From: Chloroflexota bacterium
GTDB taxonomy: Bacteria > Chloroflexota > Limnocylindria > Limnocylindrales > CSP1-4
Direction of reading: 5' to 3'
DNA length: 9,113 bases
NCBI GenBank assembly: GCA_021786915.1
Contig: JAJYMP010000765.1
Location: forward strand, 1-9,113
The notes below the pieces were generated by a model, which was not told the origin of the DNA, made no database searches, and was given only the letters and a program-made list of their open reading frames with translations. Below, one piece after another: positions 1 to 6,999 of this stretch; the stretch's first letter is position 1; each line of letters starts with the position of its first letter. The position numbers and the translations under genes were made by a program.

Positions 1-8
1 TCAATCGA

Positions 9-1067
9 GTGGTGCGGCTCGCTGGCGCCCTGATCGCCAGCGCCGCCATCGTCGTCGGTTGCGGATCGAACGCAGCGACGCCATCGCCGGCCGCCAGTGG
101 CGGCGGCTCGGGCACAGCGTCGGCCGGCTGTCCGTACAAGTTCGCGGTCATCACCCATGGCGACACGGGCAGCTTCTGGAGCGTCGTCTACAAGGGCGCC
201 AAGGACGCCGCTGCTGCAACGGGCTGCACGCTCACCGAGGTCTACGGGTCGCAGCAGCAGGGTCAGGCGCAGCCTGACGACAACGCCGAGAACCAGGCCA
301 TCCAGGACGCGGTCAACCAGAAGGTCGACGGCCTGGCGGTCTCCGATCACAACCCCAGCCTGATGAACCCGACCCTCGCCGCAGCGGCGAAGGCCGGCAT
401 CCCCGTCGTGCTCATCAACGCAGGGTGCGACGACGCCGACATCGCGGCGTCGGGTGCCATGACCTGCGTGGGCCAGCCTGAGGCGTTCGCCGGCAAGCAG
501 GCCGGCGCCCGCTTCATGGCCGAGCAGGCGAACAACGTCCTGTGCGTCATCCACCAGAGCGGCCAGAACCTGCTCGACCGCTGCAACGGCATCGCCCAGG
601 CGCTCGGCACCGGGGCCACCTGCTCGACCGGCGACGCCCCGGCCAGCGGCCCGGCGTGCACCGAGCTGACCCTGAGCGTTCCGAACGCGGCCTCCAACCC
701 CAGCGCATCCGCCCAGCAGGTCACCGCGTACCTCCAGGCCCACCCCGGCGTCAACGCGGTCATGACCCTGAACAACGCGATCGCCCAGGGCGTGCAGTCG
801 GCGCTGCCCAGCGGCAGCAAGGTCAAGCTCGCCACGTTCGACCTCAACAGCTGGGACATCTCGGCGGTCAAGGCCGGAACGATCGACTTCGTCGTCGACC
901 AGCAGCAGTACCTCCAGGGCTACCTGCCGATCGTGTTCCTCCAGCTCTACAAGGCCCACTACGGGGCGAGCGTCGGCGGCGGCACCACCGTTCCGACCGG
1001 TCCGCTCCTCGTGGACAAGACCAATGTCTCCAATGTGGAGGCCGGGGCCGCCGCCGGCGAGTCCTGA
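9..1067 (+). CDS. Sugar/cyclitol ABC transporter substrate-binding lipoprotein (5' end uncertain)
   Basis: This is the extracytoplasmic binding component of a CUT2-type importer and captures a sugar or cyclitol for the permease encoded next. A hydrophobic signal segment (about residues 4-17) ends in a lipobox, VVGC, with lipidated Cys18, followed by a Ser/Ala/Gly/Pro-rich linker to about residue 40. The type I periplasmic-binding-protein fold follows: a first strand with FAVITHGDTGSFW (45-57), then DGLAVSDHNP and IPVVLINAG in the N-lobe, and a C-lobe ending with the hinge-region DFVVDQQQYLQGYLP. These match the ribose/fructose-binding (Peripla_BP_4) family. The mature part holds eight cysteines (41, 73, 140, 153, 179, 192, 205, 217), an unusually high, even number. 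The GTG at base 9 is the first visible start, but the frame is open to the window edge and few basic residues precede the hydrophobic core, so the true start may lie upstream. The ligand cannot be read from the sequence. Confidence 0.9.
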   Translation: MVRLAGALIASAAIVVGCGSNAATPSPAASGGGSGTASAGCPYKFAVITHGDTGSFWSVVYKGAKDAAAATGCTLTEVYGSQQQGQAQPDDNAENQAIQDAVNQKVDGLAVSDHNPSLMNPTLAAAAKAGIPVVLINAGCDDADIAASGAMTCVGQPEAFAGKQAGARFMAEQANNVLCVIHQSGQNLLDRCNGIAQALGTGATCSTGDAPASGPACTELTLSVPNAASNPSASAQQVTAYLQAHPGVNAVMTLNNAIAQGVQSALPSGSKVKLATFDLNSWDISAVKAGTIDFVVDQQQYLQGYLPIVFLQLYKAHYGASVGGGTTVPTGPLLVDKTNVSNVEAGAAAGES

Positions 1068-1101
1068 GCACGAGCGCTCCTAGCTGGCACACGTGATGTG
1101 A

Positions 1102-1140
1102 CGCTGGCCCGGGCCGGGGGGAACCCCGCCCGGGCCAGCG
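1102..1140 (+). repeat. Intercistronic GC-rich hairpin between binding protein and permease genes
   Basis: Arms CGCTGGCCCGGGC (1102-1114) and GCCCGGGCCAGCG (1128-1140) are perfectly complementary over 13 bp. The 13-nt interior can add a GGGG/CCCC pairing (1118-1121 with 1124-1127). No T-run follows; the permease ribosome binding region begins within a few bases. In binding-protein transporter operons such a structure commonly protects the upstream mRNA and lowers read-through, giving more binding protein than permease. A leaky, imperfect terminator is the alternative. Confidence 0.75.
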
Positions 1141-1168
1141 AGCAAGAGGAGAGGTGGGCGACTGCGCC

Positions 1169-2242
1169 ATGGATGTGCCGACCCCGACGAAGCGGGCCGC
1201 GCCTGCTGCCAGTCCTGGCGATCGCGTCGTCGCCGCCCGAGCCGTCACCCGCATCTTCCGGAGGCCGGAGGTCGGTGCGGCACTGGCCGCCGTTGCGATC
1301 TTCCTCATCTTCGCGCTGAACCCAACCTCGAGTCCGCTCTGGCTCTCGCAGGCCGGTTTCGTCGGCTGGCTCACGCAGGCGTGGCAGTTCGGGATCATGG
1401 CGGTGCCGGTCGGCCTGCTGATGATCGGCGGCGAGTTCGACCTGTCGGCCGGCGTCATGACGGGGTCCACGGCCATCCTGATCGGCCTCCTCGCCAACGG
1501 GTTCGGCTGGAACCTCTGGCTTTGCATCGCGGTGTCCGCGGTCTTCGCCGTGCTGGTCGGCCTGTTCAACGGCATCCTGGTCGTGCGGACCAAGCTGCCC
1601 AGCTTCATCGTCACCTTGGCGACGTTCTTCGTGCTCCGCGGCACCTCGGTCGGCCTTGTCGAGGCGATCAACGCCAACAGCACGGTCGTCACGGTGCTCA
1701 ACCCGCCGGCCGGTTCCGACACAGCCCGGGCCATCTTCGGCGGCAGCGTCGGGTCGGCGCCGGCCTTCCCGGTCGCGCTGTTCTGGTGGCTCGCGGTGAC
1801 CGCCCTCGGCATGCTGGTCCTCTCGCGCACCACGGTTGGCAACTGGATCTACGCGTCGGGTGGCGAGCCCAATGCGGCGCGCAACGTGGGCGTGCCCGTC
1901 GGCTCCACCAAGATCCTGCTGTTCATCGGCACGGCCCTCGGGGCGTGGCTGGTCGGCACGATCCAGTTCACGGCGGGCCTATCGGCCGTCTCCGAGCAGG
2001 GCGTCGGCTACGAGCTCTACTACATCGTCGCAGCGGTCGTCGGGGGCTGCATGCTGACCGGTGGCTACGGCTCGGTCCTGGGGGCGTCCATCGGGGCAGC
2101 CATCATCGGCATGTCCCTCCAGGGCGTGATCTATGCCAGGTGGCCGAGCCAGTGGGGTTTCGCCTTCCTCGGGATCCTGCTGCTGTTCGGGGTGATCGTC
2201 AACGCGGTGACGTTCCGCCAGGCACAGAGGGCACGCCGATGA
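1169..2242 (+). CDS. CUT2-family sugar ABC transporter permease (RbsC/FrcC-like)
   Basis: This is an integral membrane subunit that forms the translocation channel with the ATPase encoded next. After a basic, Pro/Ala-rich cytoplasmic N-terminus (about 30 residues), the protein is mostly hydrophobic helices. Family marks in order are GGEFDLSAG (about 87-95, equivalent to GxDLSVG of RbsC), [20 protein letters not shown] in the mid-region, [13 protein letters not shown] (the cytoplasmic loop contacting the ATPase) and [16 protein letters not shown] near the C-terminus. At 357 aa it is slightly longer than typical RbsC. I chose ATG 1169 because the purine-rich GAGGTG at 1151-1156 sits 12 bases upstream. 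An in-frame GTG at 1154 would overlap that site; it would add five residues. The stop overlaps the ATPase start (ATGA), so the two are translationally coupled. Transport class is firm; substrate is unknown. Confidence 0.93.
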   Translation: MDVPTPTKRAAPAASPGDRVVAARAVTRIFRRPEVGAALAAVAIFLIFALNPTSSPLWLSQAGFVGWLTQAWQFGIMAVPVGLLMIGGEFDLSAGVMTGSTAILIGLLANGFGWNLWLCIAVSAVFAVLVGLFNGILVVRTKLPSFIVTLATFFVLRGTSVGLVEAINANSTVVTVLNPPAGSDTARAIFGGSVGSAPAFPVALFWWLAVTALGMLVLSRTTVGNWIYASGGEPNAARNVGVPVGSTKILLFIGTALGAWLVGTIQFTAGLSAVSEQGVGYELYYIVAAVVGGCMLTGGYGSVLGASIGAAIIGMSLQGVIYARWPSQWGFAFLGILLLFGVIVNAVTFRQAQRARR

Positions 2243-3126
2243 CCAGCAACCCCGCTCCCGGCGCCAAGCCGCCGGCCGAAGCCGCCCCCGTCCCGCTGCT
2301 CGAGGCGCGGCACGTCAGCAAGTACTTCGGCAGCGTCACCGCGCTCCGCGACGTCTCGCTCGAGGTTCGCGCGGGCGAGGTCACCTGCGTGCTGGGCGAC
2401 AACGGCGCGGGCAAGTCCTCGCTGATCAAGACGCTGTCCGGGGTCTTCCCCCCGGACGAGGGCGAGATCCTCGTGGACGGCCGGCCGGTCCGCTTCAACG
2501 GGCCGCGCGAAGCCCGCGCGCATGGCATCGCCACGGTGTTCCAGGACCTGGCGACCGTGCCGATGATGTCGATCTGGCGGAACTTCTTCCTGGGCCAGGA
2601 GCCGACGCGGGCGTACGGTCCCATCCGATTCCTCGACCAGGGGCGCGCCAAGAGCGTCATGAAGGACGAGATGGCGAAGATGGGGATCAACGTCTCCGAT
2701 CCCAACCAGTACGTCGGCACGCTCTCGGGCGGCGAGCGGCAGGCGGTCGCCATCTCGCGCGCCGTCTACTTCGGGGCCCGGGTGCTGATCCTCGACGAGC
2801 CGACCTCGGCCCTGGGCGTCCGCCAGTCGGGGATCGTGCTCCGCTACGTCGTCCAGGCGCGTGACATGGGCCGGGGCGTGGTCCTCATCACCCACAACCC
2901 CCACCACGCCTACCCGGTGGGCGACCGCTTCGTGCTGCTCAAGCTGGGGCAGGTGATGGGCAGCTACACCAAGGACCAGATCACGGTCGCGGATCTCACC
3001 CAGATGATGGCCGGCGGCGAGGAGCTCGCCCAGCTGAGCCACGAGCTGCAGCGGTTCGGGAGCGAGCAGCCCTCGCTCCAGAGCGTCGCCCGGCAGATGG
3101 CCGAGGACGCCGCCACCCAGCCCTGA
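2239..3126 (+). CDS. Single-domain sugar ABC transporter ATPase (FrcA-like)
   Basis: This is the nucleotide-binding subunit that powers the importer from the cytoplasmic face. All ATPase motifs are intact: Walker [10 protein letters not shown] (53-61), Q-loop Gln102, signature LSGGE (162-166), Walker B VLILDEP (182-188), D-loop SALG (190-193) and switch His219. The D-loop is followed by a GVRQSG stretch, as in FrcA-type proteins. It has one ATPase domain, unlike the duplicated RbsA/AraG/MglA proteins of most CUT2 systems, so it should act as a homodimer, as proposed for FrcA. At 295 aa it is somewhat long: a 20-residue Pro/Ala-rich N-terminus and a polar tail from about residue 258 lie outside the core domain. 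ATG 2239 overlaps the permease stop by 4 bp and has AGAGGG at 2226-2231. The order binding protein, permease, ATPase matches frcBCA, but the sugar need not be fructose. Confidence 0.94.
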   Translation: MTSNPAPGAKPPAEAAPVPLLEARHVSKYFGSVTALRDVSLEVRAGEVTCVLGDNGAGKSSLIKTLSGVFPPDEGEILVDGRPVRFNGPREARAHGIATVFQDLATVPMMSIWRNFFLGQEPTRAYGPIRFLDQGRAKSVMKDEMAKMGINVSDPNQYVGTLSGGERQAVAISRAVYFGARVLILDEPTSALGVRQSGIVLRYVVQARDMGRGVVLITHNPHHAYPVGDRFVLLKLGQVMGSYTKDQITVADLTQMMAGGEELAQLSHELQRFGSEQPSLQSVARQMAEDAATQP

Positions 3127-3128
3127 CG

Positions 3129-3176
3129 GGCGGCGTGCGCCGCCGCCTCCGCAACCCGGCGCCCGGCACCGGCGCC
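3129..3176. terminator. Two GC-rich hairpins in the convergent gap (possible bidirectional terminator, weak)
   Basis: The 141-bp gap between the converging ATPase and dehydrogenase genes contains GGCGGC/GCCGCC (3129-3134 with 3139-3144, loop GTGC). This hairpin starts two bases after the ATPase stop. A second one pairs GGCGCC with GGCGCC (3158-3163 with 3171-3176) and can add inner GG/CC pairs with one bulged C. Neither has a T-tract on either strand, so intrinsic termination is doubtful; the position between converging genes is the main support. The rest of the gap shows nothing else I can name. Confidence 0.35.
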
Positions 3177-3267
3177 CCCCCGCGGGAGGCGTCGGGCGTT
3201 GCTCGCGGGCGGGCCGGCCGACGATGGTCTGAGCCAGCCCGTCCGATCCCTCGCGGTCGCCAGGCGC

Positions 3268-4422
3268 CTACGCCGGTGCCTGCCACGGGTCGATGACGAC
3301 CTTGAGGGAGCCGGGCTCGATCGCGGTCAGGACGGCCTCCTCGACCCGCTCGAGCGGGAAGCGGTGGGACACGAAGGACCGCCACGGGTACTCGTCGAGG
3401 GTGCGCGCCATCTGCCGCATCGATGGGCCGTAGGCGCCTGCCTCCTGGCCCGGGATGCCGATCATGCGGATGCCCTTGCTGCACAGGTGTCGATTGGGCG
3501 AGATCGCCGCGGTGCCGAGATCGCTGAAGTTGCCCACCTCGATGTAGGTGCCCCCGGGGCGCAGGAGGTCGAGCGACTCGGGGACGGCCGCCGGCACGCC
3601 CGCGCACTCGACCACCACGTCCGCCCCGCGTCCATGGGTCAGGTCCCGGACGAGCCCCAGCAGGTCGCCCGCCGAGGCGCTGCTGCGGTCGACGGCATGG
3701 TCGGCTCCCAGCCTCCGGGCGAACTCGAGTCGGGTCGCCGACAGGTCGACCGCGATGACCACGCCGGCGCCCATCATCCTCGCCTTGGCCACGTGGCACA
3801 GGCCCAGCGGCCCGGTGCCGAACACGACCACCGTGTCGCCGAACTGGAAGCCCTCCCCCGGGAACGCGCCGAACTGCTTGGCGCGGTCCAGGCCGATCGT
3901 GACCGCGAACACCTCGGCCAGGACCGCGACCTCGCTCGGCAGGTCGTCGGGAACCCGGAAGATCTTGCTCCCGGGCAGCGCGTAGAGGTAGTGCGCCCAG
4001 CCGCCGAACAGGTGCGGCGCCTCGGCGGCCGAGATGGTGTTGCCGTAGTCGAGGATGTTGTCGCACAGCGTGTACGGCAGGTCGTGGGTGCAGGACCAGC
4101 AGGTCCCGCAGACCAGGTTCGGGCTCACCACCACCCGGTCGCCGACCGCCAGCTCGACGCCGTCGAAGTCGAGCACCCTGCCGCCGATCGCGGCGACCGT
4201 GCCCACGTTCTCGTGGCCCTGGATGATCGGGAACGGGGTCGACGAGGGCTTGGCGGCGCCCGTGTACTGCGCCACATAGCCCTGGTAGGTGTGCTTGTCC
4301 GTCCCGCAGATCCCGGACAGCTCGTTGCGCACGAGGACCGCGCCCGGCCCGGGCTCCGGGATGGGGAAGCCGCGCAGCTCGTAGTGGCGGGGTTCGGTCA
4401 ACAGGGCGGCACGGGCTTCCAT
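3268..4422 (-). CDS. Zinc-dependent medium-chain alcohol/polyol dehydrogenase
   Basis: This is an NAD(P)-dependent oxidoreductase of the MDR superfamily (sorbitol/threonine dehydrogenase-like), expected to oxidise a secondary hydroxyl of a polyol, sugar or cyclitol in the cytoplasm. The GroES-like domain shows GICGTD (37-42, catalytic-zinc Cys39) and GHE (69-71, His70/Glu71). Cys105, Cys108, Cys111 and Cys120 form a structural-zinc lobe whose last spacing is one residue longer than the classical pattern. Glu170 is a likely further active-site ligand. The Rossmann motif is GTGPLG (202-207), and Asp226 at the end of the second strand suggests a preference for NAD over NADP. ATG 4422 was chosen because GAGGAGG lies seven bases upstream; the frame stays open further but lacks a comparable site. 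It lies 162 bp downstream of the LacI-type gene on the same strand. Zinc MDR enzymes act on inosose in the Thermotoga inositol pathway, which fits the context, but the substrate is unproven. Confidence 0.9.
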   Translation of the reverse strand: MEARAALLTEPRHYELRGFPIPEPGPGAVLVRNELSGICGTDKHTYQGYVAQYTGAAKPSSTPFPIIQGHENVGTVAAIGGRVLDFDGVELAVGDRVVVSPNLVCGTCWSCTHDLPYTLCDNILDYGNTISAAEAPHLFGGWAHYLYALPGSKIFRVPDDLPSEVAVLAEVFAVTIGLDRAKQFGAFPGEGFQFGDTVVVFGTGPLGLCHVAKARMMGAGVVIAVDLSATRLEFARRLGADHAVDRSSASAGDLLGLVRDLTHGRGADVVVECAGVPAAVPESLDLLRPGGTYIEVGNFSDLGTAAISPNRHLCSKGIRMIGIPGQEAGAYGPSMRQMARTLDEYPWRSFVSHRFPLERVEEAVLTAIEPGSLKVVIDPWQAPA

Positions 4423-4429
4423 GGCGCTT

Positions 4430-4436
4430 CCTCCTC
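4430..4436 (-). promoter_or_regulatory. Strong ribosome binding site of the zinc dehydrogenase gene
   Basis: The minus strand reads GAGGAGG here, seven bases before ATG 4422. This near-perfect Shine-Dalgarno match fixes the start and rejects an upstream extension of 24 codons. Confidence 0.8.
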
Positions 4437-4536
4437 GGTCCAGGTGGGCGACAGCGGAATGTGGCGTTCGCTGGCGGCGATACAGGCGGGCCACTGGCGA
4501 ACCGCGGGATCCAGGCGCTGATGATCTCGGTGGGGC

Positions 4537-4563
4537 CGCGGCGCGTTCGATGGGGGCGCCGCG
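4537..4563 (-). repeat. 8-bp GC-rich hairpin downstream of the LacI-type gene
   Basis: Arms CGCGGCGC (4537-4544) and GCGCCGCG (4556-4563) pair perfectly around an 11-nt loop, 21 bases past the repressor stop and upstream of the dehydrogenase on the same strand. No T-run follows on the minus strand. It may pause or partly terminate transcription, or separate the two messages. In DNA this GC-rich, an 8-bp match could also be chance. I see nothing else convincing in the 162-bp gap 4423-4584 and no clear separate promoter for the dehydrogenase. Confidence 0.4.
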
Positions 4564-4584
4564 CGATCGGCGGCTGGACCTGCC

Positions 4585-5592
4585 TCAGTCGGGCGGCGGC
4601 GCGGTCGATCGGCGCACCATCAGCGTGCAGGCGGCGGTCATCGGCGTTCGGTCGTCATCACCTCCGATCATGGCGAGCAGCCGCTCGGCAGCCATCCGCC
4701 CCATGTCGAGCCGAGGCTGCGCCATGGTCGTCAGGGGCGGCGTCACGAGTTGCGAGATCTCCAGGTCGTCGAAGCCCGCGATGCTGATCTGCTCGGGGAC
4801 CCGCAGCCCGCGGTCGAGGACGGCGCGCAGCCCCCCAATGGCGGCGAGGTCGTTGTAGAAGAAGATCGCCGTCGGCCGATGGGGGAGCAGCAGCTGCACG
4901 CCCTCGGCGCCGACGCCCGCCATGTCCCGCCGGTTGGGCACGACGACGAGGCGTGGGTCGGGCTCGATCCCGGCCTGCCGGAGCGCGTCCTCGTAGCCGG
5001 CCCGGCGCGCGTCGCTCGCGAGCGAGGCCCGGCCGATCGCCACGTAGCCGATCCGGCGGTGGCCCAGGGTGAGCAGGTGCTGGGTCATCGTCCTGGCGCC
5101 CGCCTCGTCTTCGACGATGAGGCAGCTCACGAGGGGGCGGTCAGGGACCAGCGCCGGCTTCTCGGCCACCAGAACGACCGGGATCCGCGGATCGAGGTGC
5201 TCGTGGCTCTCGCTGACGTGGGACGCCACGATGATGATCCCGTCCACGCGGCGCTGCCGGAACGTCCGGGCGATGTCGACCTCGCGCACGCCGCTCTCGT
5301 GGGCGCTCGACACCAGGAGTTGGTAGCCCGCCGCCATCGCCGCCGCCTCGATCCCGCGCACGAGGAGCCCGTTGTACGGGTCGGCGTAGTCGCTGACGAT
5401 CAGGCCGATGGTCAGCGTGCGCCTCGTCGTGAGGCTCTGCGCCGCTGCGTTCACGGTGAAGCCGGCTTCGCTCGCGAGCGCCTGGACGCGGGCCCTGGTC
5501 GCCACGCTGATCCGCGGGTCGTTGCGCAGCGCTTTCGACACGGTCGAGGGGGCCACACCGGCGCGACGCGCAAGTTCGTAGATCGAGTCCAC
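4585..5592 (-). CDS. LacI-family transcriptional regulator
   Basis: This is a DNA-binding repressor that senses a sugar-like effector. The N-terminal helix-turn-helix covers residues 3-46, with YELARRAGVAPSTVSKALRN (5-24) closely matching the LacI/PurR recognition unit. A hinge helix, NAAAQSL (48-54), follows, with Leu54 at the position of the lever residue that inserts at the central CG of operators. The periplasmic-binding-protein-like sensor fills the rest, from TIGLIVSDYADPYN to IAGFDDLEISQLVTPPLTT, a typical C-lobe signature. At 335 aa the length is normal. The GTG start at 5592 is inferred from the domain boundary and the purine-rich GAGAGGG just upstream, with rather tight spacing; the frame stays open far upstream but that part resembles no protein. 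It is divergent from the Gfo/Idh operon, and a LacI-type palindrome lies between them, so control of that operon and of itself is likely. Confidence 0.95.
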   Translation of the reverse strand: MDSIYELARRAGVAPSTVSKALRNDPRISVATRARVQALASEAGFTVNAAAQSLTTRRTLTIGLIVSDYADPYNGLLVRGIEAAAMAAGYQLLVSSAHESGVREVDIARTFRQRRVDGIIIVASHVSESHEHLDPRIPVVLVAEKPALVPDRPLVSCLIVEDEAGARTMTQHLLTLGHRRIGYVAIGRASLASDARRAGYEDALRQAGIEPDPRLVVVPNRRDMAGVGAEGVQLLLPHRPTAIFFYNDLAAIGGLRAVLDRGLRVPEQISIAGFDDLEISQLVTPPLTTMAQPRLDMGRMAAERLLAMIGGDDDRTPMTAACTLMVRRSTAPPPD

Positions 5593-5623
5593 AGTCCCTC
5601 TCGCGAGGCATCGATTGGACGCG

Positions 5624-5652
5624 TTGCCATGGATCGGCCAGGCCACTATACT
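5624..5652 (+). promoter_or_regulatory. Sigma70-type promoter of the Gfo/Idh-corrinoid-methyltransferase operon
   Basis: TTGCCA (5624-5629) and TATACT (5647-5652) are separated by exactly 17 bases, each differing from the bacterial housekeeping consensus at one or two positions. This is an AT-rich patch in otherwise GC-rich DNA. The predicted transcription start falls near 5659, leaving a leader of about 110 nt before the ATG at 5770. The same patch read on the minus strand gives TATAGT (5645-5650), a possible -10 for the LacI-type gene, though without a good -35. Confidence 0.65.
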
Positions 5653-5654
5653 AT

Positions 5655-5670
5655 GCGAAACCGGTTGAAT
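5655..5670. promoter_or_regulatory. Putative LacI-family operator at the transcription start
   Basis: The core AACCGGTT (5659-5666) is a perfect 8-bp palindrome centred on CG, in the context GCGAAACCGGTTGAAT. LacI-family operators are typically even palindromes with a central CG and an AACCGGTT-like core. It sits three bases after the -10 and covers the predicted start, so bound repressor would block initiation. It also lies upstream of the possible minus-strand -10, which would allow autoregulation. The outer halves are only weakly symmetric. Confidence 0.65.
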
Positions 5671-5684
5671 TCTCGACGTTATGG

Positions 5685-5700
5685 CGGAAGCCCACTTCCG
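5685..5700 (+). repeat. Leader hairpin upstream of the Gfo/Idh gene
   Basis: CGGAAG (5685-5690) and CTTCCG (5695-5700) form a perfect 6-bp stem with a CCCA loop, extendable by G-T wobble pairs. It lies about 25 nt into the predicted leader. It may stabilise the mRNA; I see no B12-box-like or other known riboswitch pattern. The rest of the leader (5701-5769) shows only short GACC/GGTC repeats. Confidence 0.4.
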
Positions 5701-5769
5701 TTGGGGCGCGGCTCGTCCCGCTTGACCTCTCGAGTTCGACCTCGGTCGGTCACACAATGAAGGCGTCGC

Positions 5770-6999
5770 ATGGCTGATCGGACAATCCGGGTGGCTGTCA
5801 TCGGGGCGGGCATGGCCGGTCGCGCGCATGCCGCCGGGTATCGGAACCTGCACTCGCTCTACGGCGATGCCGTGCCGAAAGTGAAACTGGTTGCAATCGC
5901 CGATGCGAATCGCCCGCTCGCCGCCGACCTGGCCGGCAAGTTCGAGGTGGAGCGCGTCGAGACCGACTGGGAGGCGATCGCCGAGGCGGACGACGTGGAC
6001 GCTGTCAGCGTGGTCCTGCCCAACAGCGAGCACCGCCACGTCGTGGAGGGGCTGGCCGCTCGCGGCAAGGCGATCCTGTGCGAGAAGCCTGCCGCCCGCA
6101 CCGCTCCCGAGGCGATGGCCATGGCGACCGTGGTCGCGAGGGCGGGCGTCATCGCCAACGTCGCCTTCACCCATCGGTTCGCGCCGCCGATCGCCGCGGT
6201 CAGGCACCTGATCGCCTCGGGCCGCCTCGGTGCGCCACGCCAGCTGATGAGCCGGTACCTCGCGGACCATGGACGCGACCCGGGGGTGCCGTTCGCCTGG
6301 CGTCATGACCTCGCCCTCGCCGGCGGCGGCTCGCTGGTCGACCTCGGCGCGCACAACCTCGAGGCTGCGCGTTACCTCCTCGGCGACGTCCGGGCGATCC
6401 GCGGCGCCGTCCTCTCGATCCGGATCCCGACGCGCCGCCTGGCCCGGGTGGCCACGAAGGGCCACGAGAAGGCCGCGCTGTCTGACGAGACCCGTCCGGT
6501 GACCACTGACGATGAGGCGATGTTCCTCGCCGAGTTCGAGAGCGGGTGCATCGGCGTCTTCACGACGTCGCGCGTCGCCACGGGATTCAAGAACGCGACC
6601 GGGTTCGTGCTCGTGGGCTCGGAGGCTTCGGCGTCGTTCGACTGGGAGCGTCTGGCCGAGTTCAGCTGGGCTGACGGCTCGGCCGAGCCCTACACGGAGG
6701 GCTGGACGAGGGTCCTGCTCGGTGCTCAGCACCCGTACCTGGCCGAGGGTCTCGTGATGCCGGTCGCGGGAGTCGGGTTCGGCCTGGGCGACGCGTTCAC
6801 CTTCCAGGCGGCCGACTTCGTGACGGCCGTGGCGTCGAACACGCCGAGCAGCATCGCGTCCTCGTTCGCCGACGGCGTGGAGAACGCCCTGGTCCTGGAC
6901 GCCGTGAAGCGTGCCGCGGCCGAAGGCGTCTCCGTCATGATCGCCGATGAGCGCCGGCGCGCCGAGGCCGCGCTCGCCGCGGAGGGAGCCCGTCGATGA
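5770..6999 (+). CDS. Gfo/Idh/MocA-family NAD(P)-dependent sugar/cyclitol dehydrogenase
   Basis: This is a cytoplasmic oxidoreductase that oxidises a hydroxyl of a sugar or cyclitol to a ketone, or the reverse. The N-terminal Rossmann domain shows VAVIGAGMAGRAH (8-20, glycine motif 12-17), ADAN with Asp45 at the end of strand 2 (NAD-compatible), and CEKP (104-107) with the conserved Lys106. The C-terminal domain has the WR pair (177-178) and GGGSLVDLGAHN (185-196). Asp191 and His195 there form the DxxxH catalytic pair, as in inositol dehydrogenase IolG. At 409 aa it is longer than IolG (about 340) and nearer in size to levoglucosan dehydrogenase-type members. ATG 5770 is preceded by GAAGG at 5759-5763. 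The stop overlaps the corrinoid protein start by 4 bp. With an IolE-like neighbour, inositol-type oxidation is plausible; levoglucosan-like or other sugar substrates remain possible. Confidence 0.92.
   Translation: MADRTIRVAVIGAGMAGRAHAAGYRNLHSLYGDAVPKVKLVAIADANRPLAADLAGKFEVERVETDWEAIAEADDVDAVSVVLPNSEHRHVVEGLAARGKAILCEKPAARTAPEAMAMATVVARAGVIANVAFTHRFAPPIAAVRHLIASGRLGAPRQLMSRYLADHGRDPGVPFAWRHDLALAGGGSLVDLGAHNLEAARYLLGDVRAIRGAVLSIRIPTRRLARVATKGHEKAALSDETRPVTTDDEAMFLAEFESGCIGVFTTSRVATGFKNATGFVLVGSEASASFDWERLAEFSWADGSAEPYTEGWTRVLLGAQHPYLAEGLVMPVAGVGFGLGDAFTFQAADFVTAVASNTPSSIASSFADGVENALVLDAVKRAAAEGVSVMIADERRRAEAALAAEGARR

Noticed and set aside
1154..1168. GTG 1154 as the permease start
   Set aside because: It overlaps the purine-rich stretch that would serve as its own ribosome binding site; ATG 1169 has better geometry.
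4466..4502. GTTCGC/GCGAAC inverted repeat upstream of the zinc dehydrogenase as an operator
   Set aside because: The arms are only 6 bp and 25 bases apart, lack the CG-centred LacI-type core, and no promoter hexamers are nearby.
3199..4521. Long plus-strand open frame across the zinc dehydrogenase gene
   Set aside because: It is antisense to a protein with intact zinc and Rossmann motifs. Its translation is rich in Arg, Ala, His and Asp with no domain, as expected for shadow frames in GC-rich DNA.
5600..5607. CTCGCGAG palindrome in the LacI leader as a second operator
   Set aside because: It is short and GC-rich, overlaps the ribosome binding region and does not resemble the AACCGGTT core, so chance is likely.
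5757..5777. Six-codon upstream reading frame overlapping the Gfo/Idh start
   Set aside because: It has no credible ribosome binding site, its sequence overlaps the real Shine-Dalgarno region, and such short frames arise easily by chance.
5593..6732. Minus-strand upstream extension of the LacI-type frame
   Set aside because: The frame stays open far beyond the helix-turn-helix, but the extension is low-complexity shadow of the Gfo/Idh gene and would bury the promoter and operator region inside a coding sequence.
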